From JAZDJJ01 sp043804035 (GTDB lineage: Bacteria > Bacteroidota > Bacteroidia > Palsa-948): a DNA stretch of 11,786 bases. This document shows, in pieces, positions 1-4,092 of this stretch. The notes under the pieces were generated by a model. That model saw nothing but the letters and a program-made list of their open reading frames with translations, did not search any database and was not told the DNA's origin. Location of the stretch: contig JAZDJJ010000109.1 of the NCBI GenBank assembly GCA_043804035.1, forward strand, positions 1-11,786, given 5' to 3'. The position numbers and the translations under genes are program-made. Each line of letters begins with the position of its first letter. Position 1 is the stretch's first letter.

Positions 1-138
1 TTTGGCAAGGTCGGCAGGAAGAAAATTTGGATTGCCTGTTAATCCTTTTGCGATAGCGCGCAATAAAGACACAAGATCTGGCGAATCAAGATTTCGTAAA
101 TTGAGTGCAATGAGTACTCTTTTGATAATTTTTTTCAT
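1..138 (-). CDS. N-terminal fragment of a hypothetical protein
   Basis: An open frame starts at an ATG on the minus strand (138-136) and runs off the left edge after 46 codons with no stop. The N-terminus is basic and short (MKKIIKRVLIALNL), followed by an amphipathic stretch and the motif TGNPNF at about residues 36-41. From memory, N-termini of this shape with a 'TGNpnFp' motif occur in Bacteroidota proteins of unknown function, some carrying fibronectin type III domains; this window does not reach any such domain. There is no obvious signal peptide. Translation initiation looks AT-rich and lacks a Shine-Dalgarno sequence. The reading is supported by the uninterrupted frame and plausible composition only, so the function is unknown. 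Confidence 0.55.
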   Translation of the reverse strand, partial: MKKIIKRVLIALNLRNLDSPDLVSLLRAIAKGLTGNPNFLPADLAK

Positions 139-152
139 AAAAATATTTATTA

Positions 153-268
153 ATTGATTTGTAAATAAAAAAGTAAAGATAAACTATTTTTTAATACCAA
201 AATTATTTTTAGTTTGATTTATTTTTTTGTGACTTCGGATTGCTTTGTAAATAAAAAAGTAAAGATAA
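153..268. repeat. Direct repeat pair (2 x 30 bp) upstream of the partial gene
   Basis: Positions 153-182 and 239-268 are identical except for one base (ATTGA versus ATTGC at the fifth position), with starts 86 bp apart. Read on the minus strand, each copy contains TATCTTTA (181-174 and 267-260), which fits the Bacteroidota -7 box TAnnTTTG at all but the last base. The proximal copy would place transcription start about 30 nt before the ATG at 138. A possible TTTG (201-198) is present, but its 16-bp spacer is shorter than the usual 19-21. A duplicated promoter for the leftward gene is possible; the sequence is very AT-rich, so chance matches are likely. Confidence 0.5.
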
Positions 269-269
269 T

Positions 270-283
270 AGGACTTACGCAAA
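270..283. repeat. Solo terminal-repeat motif related to family B ends
   Basis: AGGACTTACGCAAA matches the terminal repeat of the family B element at 1819-1914 (AGGACTTACG at its left end; AGGACTTATGCAA read inward from its right end). No partner end is visible within the following 150 bp, where the family A element begins 11 bp later. It may be a remnant of a family B element or the end of a different insertion sequence with the same terminus. Confidence 0.35.
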
Positions 284-294
284 CATTCATTTAT

Positions 295-434
295 GGGCAG
301 TTCCAAAAATTGATTTCGTCATTGCGACTGCGAGGCACGAAGCAGGAAGCAATCTCTATTTCTACATGAAAAAACAGATTGCTTCAGTCGTTCCTCCTTC
401 GCAATGACGTTTATTTGTATTTTTAAAACTGCCC
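295..434. repeat. Family A MITE-like palindromic element, copy 1
   Basis: This 140-bp segment recurs at 8655-8794 with only three substitutions. It is framed by inverted ends (GGGCAGTT / AACTGCCC). Nested inside are two perfect inverted pairs: CGTCATTGCGA (317-327) with TCGCAATGACG (399-409), and GAAGCAATCT (346-355) with AGATTGCTTC (376-385), so the RNA from either strand would fold into a long hairpin. The 'GTCATTGCGA...GAAGCAATCT' core resembles a palindromic repeat found interspersed in many bacterial genomes (recalled, not searched). It ends 11 bp past the hisS stop codon and could terminate or cap that transcript. No coding capacity is apparent. Confidence 0.85.
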
Positions 435-445
435 TCAATAACGAA

Positions 446-1795
446 TTACTGAAGAAGAATACTAATCAGTTCATTGATTTTTATTTTACTTTGTTCTCCC
501 GAATTCATATTCTTCAATATCAGTTCTCCGGTTTTTATTTCATTTCCTCCAATCACCACCACAAACGGAATTTGTTTTTTGTTGGCGTAATCAAATTGCT
601 TTTTCAGTTTGGTATGGTCAGGATAAATTTCTGCATTGATTCCTGCTGCACGGACTTTGGTAAGCAAAGGCAAACAAAATTTTTCCTCTACTTCTCCGAA
701 ATTCACAAACATCACTTTGGTTATTGAAGCAGTGAGTCCGATGCTGTCAAACAAATTCAGTTCGTTCATCACATCAAAAATTCTATCAATGCCGAAAGAA
801 ATTCCGACACCCGAAACATTGGGCAAGCCAAAAATTCCTGTGAGGTTATCATAACGTCCGCCACCACATAAACTTCCCGGAAAATTATTTGTTACCACTT
901 CAAAAATAGTTCCTGTATAGTAATTAAGTCCGCGGGCAAGTGTGATATCAAGTTTGCAATGGGCAATAGGCAGTTGGCAATGAGCAATGGAAGAAAAAAT
1001 AAATTCCATCTCTTCAATTCCTTTCTTTCCAATTTCAGAAGAAGAGAATATTTTTTTCAGAATAGTAATTTTTTCAGAATAATTTCCTTTGAAATTTATT
1101 ATTGCCTGAAGATGTTCAATCGCTTTATCCGAGATACCTTTTTCTTTAAGTTCTTTATTCACTTCATCCACTCCTATCTTTTCTAATTTATCAATAGCAA
1201 CGGTGATATCAATTATTTTTTCTTTCTCATCAATTATTTCGGCAATCCCAAATAAAATTTTTCTGTTATTAATTTTAATTTTATATGGTATATTCAACTT
1301 TACAAAGACATCTATAATTATCTGCACCAATTCCACTTCATTCAAAAGCGAATCACTTCCTATTACATCAGCATCGCATTGAAAAAATTCGCAGTATCTT
1401 CCTTTCTGCGGTCTGTCGGCACGCCACACTGGTTGTATTTGATAGCGTTTGAAAGGGAAAATAATTTCGTTTTGATGCTGCACAACATATCTTGCAAAAG
1501 GAACTGTTAAATCGTAGCGAAGTCCTTTTTCAGTAATGTCAGAAATCTTTATTTCGGATTTCAGATTTTGAATTTCATCAATGATTGGTCCTGAATTTAA
1601 AATTCTAAAAAGAAGTTTATCTCCTTCTTCTCCGTATTTTCCTTCAAGCGTAGAGAGTTTTTCCATCGCCGGTGTTTCAATGGGCTGATAGCCGTAACGT
1701 TCAAAAACTTCTCTGATGGTTTTGAAAATAAAATTGCGCCTCATTATTTCAATAGGAGAAAAATCGCGCGTGCCTTTGGAAATACTGGGTTTCAA
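446..1795 (-). CDS. hisS: Histidyl-tRNA synthetase
   Basis: Class II aminoacyl-tRNA synthetase that charges tRNA-His with histidine in the cytoplasm; 449 residues, a normal length. The N-terminal SKGTRDFSP (6-14) is characteristic. The catalytic core shows DLTVPFARYV (95-104), motif 2 as RADRPQKGRYCEFFQCD (125-141), the histidine-binding signature LARGLNYYTG (286-295), the glycine-rich CGGGRYDNL (310-318), and motif 3 as GVGISFGIDRIF (329-340). Residues from about 358 form the anticodon-binding domain. The start is a TTG at 1795-1793: an in-frame TAA lies seven codons upstream, and the next ATG (codon 18) would remove the conserved N-terminus. The sequence upstream is family B element copy 1, ending 23 bp before the start codon. 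Residues 270-280 (IAHCQLPIAHC) are encoded by a heptamer repeat and look like an insertion just before the histidine-binding signature. Confidence 0.97.
   Translation of the reverse strand: MKPSISKGTRDFSPIEIMRRNFIFKTIREVFERYGYQPIETPAMEKLSTLEGKYGEEGDKLLFRILNSGPIIDEIQNLKSEIKISDITEKGLRYDLTVPFARYVVQHQNEIIFPFKRYQIQPVWRADRPQKGRYCEFFQCDADVIGSDSLLNEVELVQIIIDVFVKLNIPYKIKINNRKILFGIAEIIDEKEKIIDITVAIDKLEKIGVDEVNKELKEKGISDKAIEHLQAIINFKGNYSEKITILKKIFSSSEIGKKGIEEMEFIFSSIAHCQLPIAHCKLDITLARGLNYYTGTIFEVVTNNFPGSLCGGGRYDNLTGIFGLPNVSGVGISFGIDRIFDVMNELNLFDSIGLTASITKVMFVNFGEVEEKFCLPLLTKVRAAGINAEIYPDHTKLKKQFDYANKKQIPFVVVIGGNEIKTGELILKNMNSGEQSKIKINELISILLQ
956..990. repeat. Five tandem heptamers inside hisS
   Basis: Read on the plus strand the units are GCAATGG, GCAATAG, GCAGTTG, GCAATGA and GCAATGG, exactly contiguous. 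Within hisS (minus strand) they encode residues from Ile270 on as IAHCQLP followed by IAHC, a seven-residue period made by three heptamers. Thirty-five bases is not a multiple of three, so a change of one or two units would shift the hisS frame. Confidence 0.85.
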
Positions 1796-1818
1796 GTTTT
1801 TAAGTTTAAAAAGTTAAC

Positions 1819-1914
1819 AGGACTTACGTAAAATCTTTAAATCGTTGAAAATTTACAAATGTCAATCTGCAAAATCTACTAAAAAAATTTCGTGATATTT
1901 CTTGCATAAGTCCT
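1819..1914. repeat. Family B MITE-like element, copy 1
   Basis: A 96-bp segment bounded by inverted ends AGGACTTA / TAAGTCCT. It recurs in the same orientation at 2538-2634 with about six substitutions and one single-base gap. It has no coding capacity and no clear target-site duplication. The left end is 23 bp from the hisS TTG start, so this element forms the immediate upstream region of an essential gene. Confidence 0.8.
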
Positions 1915-1949
1915 ATGGGTTATTGTTCGGGTATAAATCAATTATCTCC

Positions 1950-2124
1950 TTAGTTCGTCATGGCGGGCTTTGACCCGCCACCTCATTTGTTCGTCATGGC
2001 GGGCTTGACCCGCCACCTCATTAGTTCGTCATGGCGGGCTTTGACCCGTCATCATTAGTTCGTCATGGCGGGCTTTGACCCGTCATCATTAGTTCGTCAT
2101 GGCGGGCTTTGACCCGCCATCTCA
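1950..2124. repeat. Family C REP-like tandem array, five units
   Basis: Units start at 1950, 1986, 2021, 2055 and 2089 and measure 36, 35, 34, 34 and 36 bp. Each begins TTAGTTCGTCATGGCGGG (the second begins TTTGTTCG), followed by CTTTGA or CTTGA, then CCCGCCA or CCCGTCA. The core is a GC-rich palindrome (TGGCGGG paired with CCCGCCA) in an otherwise AT-rich region, like a REP or BIME element. Units three and four carry CCCGTCA, which weakens the stem. The array begins 11 bp past the GIY-YIG stop codon, so it would be transcribed as the 3' end of that gene. No unique spacers separate the units, so it is not a CRISPR array. Confidence 0.9.
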
Positions 2125-2135
2125 ATAAAGAACCA

Positions 2136-2435
2136 CTACCAATTGTCAACCTCAAAACTCAAATCTTTCCATTCCGGATTCATTTTACTTATCATCTCAT
2201 TTTTCCATTTCCGTTTCCAATTTTTTAAGTTCTTTTCGCGTGCAATAGCTTCTTCTATATGAACGAACAACTCTAAATATACCAATTTATTGCAATTATA
2301 TTTTGCGGTGAATGAATGAGGAAATTCTTTGTTCTTATGTTGATAAATCCTTGCTTGTAAATCCGAAGTAACCCCTAAGTATAACACTGTATTATAAGTG
2401 TTTGTCATGAAATAAATGCATCCACCTCTTTTCAT
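2136..2435 (-). CDS. Small GIY-YIG nuclease-domain protein
   Basis: A 99-residue single-domain protein of the GIY-YIG superfamily, nearest in style to the YhbQ/UPF0213 group. GIY is represented by CIY (6-8) and YIG by YLG (19-21). Further conserved features are Arg29 in SDLQARI, the NCNKLVY segment (47-53), and AIAREKNLKNW (63-73) with the likely metal-site Glu67. It presumably nicks or cuts DNA with a divalent metal; the substrate is unknown. The start chosen is ATG at 2435-2433, giving the family-typical MKRGGCIYFM. An in-frame ATG at 2483 exists, but it lies inside a family C repeat and would add 16 repeat-derived residues. Family C units lie on both sides and family B copies outside those, so it sits in a repeat cassette with no metabolic neighbours. 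Confidence 0.88.
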   Translation of the reverse strand: MKRGGCIYFMTNTYNTVLYLGVTSDLQARIYQHKNKEFPHSFTAKYNCNKLVYLELFVHIEEAIAREKNLKNWKRKWKNEMISKMNPEWKDLSFEVDNW

Positions 2436-2444
2436 AAAAACAAA

Positions 2445-2487
2445 AATAAAACTTTTAAGAAGATGGCGGGTCAAGCCCGCCATGACG
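2445..2487 (-). repeat. Single inverted family C unit plus GIY-YIG leader
   Basis: Read on the minus strand this is CGTCATGGCGGGCTTGACCC continuing through GCCATCTTCTTAAAAG to TTTTATT. It is identical over 43 bp to 9054-9096 on the plus strand. The palindromic unit is inverted relative to the array at 1950-2124, so the GIY-YIG gene sits between family C units of opposite orientation. It ends 9 bp before the gene's start codon and therefore probably forms much of the 5' untranslated leader. Confidence 0.85.
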
Positions 2488-2537
2488 TGTCCCCGAACAG
2501 TAATAAAAATGGACGATTTATATGGCGATTATTTATT

Positions 2538-2634
2538 CAGGATTTACGTAAAATCTTTAAATCGTTAAAAATTTACAAATGTTAATCTGCAAAATCTACT
2601 AAAAAAATTCGTGATATTTCTTGTGTAAATCCTG
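2538..2634. repeat. Family B MITE-like element, copy 2
   Basis: Direct copy of 1819-1914, here with perfect 10-bp inverted ends CAGGATTTAC / GTAAATCCTG. The copy 1 ends read AGGACTTA / TAAGTCCT, so the C-to-T change at the left end is matched by the complementary G-to-A change at the right end. The element stops one base before the Fic gene's stop codon (2638-2636) and begins 102 bp upstream of the GIY-YIG start. Confidence 0.8.
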
Positions 2635-2635
2635 G

Positions 2636-3124
2636 TTAAAACAAGAATGAAATATTTTTATTCTGCTTTTTGAATTTTTCTAATTGCTCCGACAAATATT
2701 TTACATATTGATTACACATAAAATTCCTAAAGAAATCCGGATTTTCTTCTTCCCGCGATTTTGTAAGTGCTTCAATATATTCTTTTTTATCTTCAGAATA
2801 TACAATGGACAACGGTTTATTATGACAGGACTGTATGAAATTCATCAGCAACCGTGCTGTCCTGCCGTTTCCATCGCCAAAAGGATGTATGGAAACCAAA
2901 TAATAATGCGCATCAAAAGAAAGTTGGAGCACCTCTTTATTTGTAGAAACAGTTTTGATTTTTGTTTCGATTTTTCTACATAAATCATCAAGCATCTGCG
3001 GCACTTTTTGATAATTAACAAAAAAAGTATCACCGGCAGTAACGCTTACCAATCGCAATTCTCCTTTTGATGTATCAAATGTTCCTGCAGCAGCATTTAC
3101 AATTCCGCCCGTTCTTTTCATCAC
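2636..3124 (-). pseudogene. Fic domain protein, C-terminal (catalytic) part of a frameshifted gene
   Basis: Carries the Fic signature HPFGDGNGRTAR (residues 80-91 of this piece, numbered from the GTG at 3124), which binds ATP and supplies the catalytic His for AMP transfer to a hydroxyl side chain of a target protein. Helices typical of the Fic core surround it. The open frame continues upstream of 3124 without a stop back to the T-run at 3168-3175, and its extra residues (NVPVTRDFIQQINQFV) fit the protein as a direct continuation of the upstream piece ending at its AKK. A single added A in that run would join both parts into a protein of about 260 residues. On its own, this piece would need the GTG at 3124 or ATG at 3121 and would lack the N-terminal regulatory helix. 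It ends next to family B copy 2. Confidence 0.85.
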
Positions 3125-3132
3125 AAACTGAT

Positions 3133-3426
3133 TTATCTGTTGAATAAAATCTCTTGTAACCGGAACATTTTTTTTGCCGATTCAATCACAAATTTTAATG
3201 CATCGTTGTGGTCTTGTACCATCAAATGATGCTCCATTGATTTGCCTTTTGCAGTGATGTTTTCCTGTAGCAGCAGTTGCGTTTCTATCAAAGTGAGTGA
3301 TGCACCTTCAATAGCAGATGAATGATGAATTATTGCAATGTGCTCTTCAAGGTTTAATGTTTTACGAAGATCGCTTTTTTCGTATTCTCTAATAATATTA
3401 TCAACAGATTGCCACATGGAATTCAC
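3133..3426 (-). pseudogene. Fic domain protein, N-terminal (regulatory) part of a frameshifted gene
   Basis: Encodes the Fic_N-like N-terminus with SSAIEG (36-41), which fits the inhibitory-helix motif [S/T]xxxE[G/N] that lies N-terminal to the core in class II Fic proteins; its Glu blocks productive ATP binding. After Lys86 the frame changes at an A8 run (3175-3168, minus strand), and the last residues (MFRLQEILFNR) are out-of-frame reading before a TAA at 3135. The start is GTG at 3426 or, more likely, ATG at 3417 (MWQSVDN). It lies 29 bp downstream of the small hypothetical gene and is probably co-transcribed with it. The split may be a real mutation, a phase-variable run or a sequencing error. 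Confidence 0.8.
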
Positions 3427-3455
3427 AATTGGTTTTCTTCTTTCCTTTTTTTATC

Positions 3456-3980
3456 TTAAAATTTTCTTTCCACCAGCTCTCTGAAATTTTCTATAATCGG
3501 ATTATCGTCTTTCCATTTGTAAATGCTTTTCAGATCGTTAAGATATGTTTTGGCATCTGAAAAAGTGGTGAGGGAATTGAGATAATCAACAGCAATGTTG
3601 TATTCTTTCATGTTGCCTTCAAAAAGTTCGTTGATGAACTGAAATTTTTCATTGATGCCGATGGCAGCACGCAGGTCAGTAATCTTTTTTGTTTTTTGTT
3701 TTTCTACAACGCTATTGTCTTCAATTTTTTTGGTGGCTTTATCGTGAACAGATACTGTTTCGTCAGAGAATAAATCAATGGTTATCTGTTTTTGTGGAGA
3801 AACTGTTTCAACAAGAGATGAAGTATTATCTCTGACATTAACCAAATTATATTTTAGTAAAATAATTTTTTCATAAAGCTGCTGTGCATCATTCAACAAA
3901 GATGCAACATCTTCCGAAGAAGAATTGTCTTTGATTCTTTCGGCAAGTATTGCTATTTCTCGTTGTTCTTTATTTGTCAT
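3456..3980 (-). CDS. Conserved hypothetical protein, 174 aa
   Basis: I do not recognise a named family. Residues 1-50 are predicted helical (TNKEQREIAILAERI; DAQQLYEKIILLKYN). Residues 52-100 form a polar, low-complexity linker rich in Thr, Ser, Asp and Lys. Residues 101-174 form a well-conserved-looking domain (DLRAAIGINEKFQFINELF; MKEYNIAVDYLN; FRELVERKF at the end). There is no signal peptide or membrane segment, so it is probably cytoplasmic. Proteins of this shape recur as hypothetical genes in Bacteroidota, from memory. ATG start at 3980-3978. It is divergent from murF-alr and first in line before the Fic gene; neither context nor motifs reveal a function. Confidence 0.85.
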   Translation of the reverse strand: MTNKEQREIAILAERIKDNSSSEDVASLLNDAQQLYEKIILLKYNLVNVRDNTSSLVETVSPQKQITIDLFSDETVSVHDKATKKIEDNSVVEKQKTKKITDLRAAIGINEKFQFINELFEGNMKEYNIAVDYLNSLTTFSDAKTYLNDLKSIYKWKDDNPIIENFRELVERKF

Positions 3981-4037
3981 ACCAAAAGAGTTAAAGTGTT
4001 TTGATTAGTTTTGTTATTGCAATACATAAAATTTTGA

Positions 4038-4067
4038 TAAAGGTAAATTTATTTATTAAATCATCAA
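4038..4067 (-). promoter_or_regulatory. Possible promoter for the leftward hypothetical gene
   Basis: On the minus strand, TTGA (4067-4064) is followed after 18 bp by TACCTTTA (4045-4038), close to the Bacteroidota pattern TTTG-N19-21-TAnnTTTG. Transcription would start about 50 nt before the ATG at 3980. The 112-bp divergent region must also hold the murF-alr promoter, for which no comparable pair was found. Such boxes arise often by chance in AT-rich DNA. Confidence 0.3.
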
Positions 4068-4092
4068 TATCTATCTACAAAATATTTTACCG

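Larger units (their letters stand above)
1796..2135. other. Gene-free interval between GIY-YIG gene and hisS
   Basis: This 340-bp interval lies upstream of hisS and downstream of the GIY-YIG gene. It is almost wholly repeat: family B copy 1 (1819-1914), a short spacer with one arm of an imperfect inverted repeat (1920-1931), and the family C array (1950-2124). A hisS promoter must lie inside these repeats or further upstream; no convincing TTTG/TAnnTTTG pair was found. Confidence 0.6.
1920..2503. repeat. Imperfect 12-bp inverted repeat around the GIY-YIG cassette
   Basis: TTATTGTTCGGG at 1920-1931 is matched in inverse by CCCGAACAGTAA at 2492-2503 (11 of 12 bases pair). The arms lie just outside the family C array on one side and the single inverted family C unit on the other. 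A 12-bp match with one mismatch could be chance, but its placement at both cassette edges is suggestive. Confidence 0.3.
1819..2634. mobile_element. Candidate composite cassette: family B copies bracketing a GIY-YIG gene and REP-like units
   Basis: In order: family B copy 1 (1819-1914), a 12-bp inverted-repeat arm (1920-1931), five family C units (1950-2124), the GIY-YIG gene on the minus strand (2136-2435), one inverted family C unit (2445-2487), the matching 12-bp arm (2492-2503, 11 of 12 bases), and family B copy 2 (2538-2634) in the same orientation as copy 1. The symmetric nesting is seen directly. That it moves, or ever moved, as a unit is inference: no transposase and no clear target-site duplication are present. 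Confidence 0.35.

Noticed and set aside
404..727. 107-codon plus-strand frame and other short frames opposite hisS
   Set aside because: They are antisense to hisS, begin within the family A element or hisS coding sequence, and have low-complexity composition without motifs.
1819..1914. Target-site duplications at family B and family A copies
   Set aside because: No clear duplication is seen at either family B copy or at family A copy 1; TTAA on both sides of family A copy 2 may belong to the inverted ends, so no duplication is claimed.
1950..2124. Regular GC-rich repeats that might suggest a CRISPR array (also 8943-9082)
   Set aside because: Units are contiguous with no unique spacers, lengths vary from 34 to 36 bp, and no cas genes are present; they are tandem REP-like palindromes.
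3168..3175. Programmed ribosomal frameshift in the Fic gene
   Set aside because: The A-run is slippery, but no downstream pseudoknot or upstream stimulatory site is evident and Fic genes are not known for this; mutation, slippage or sequencing error is simpler.
4010..4092. Promoter for murF-alr in the divergent region
   Set aside because: No TAnnTTTG-like box with a suitably spaced TTTG was found on the plus strand, so none is annotated.
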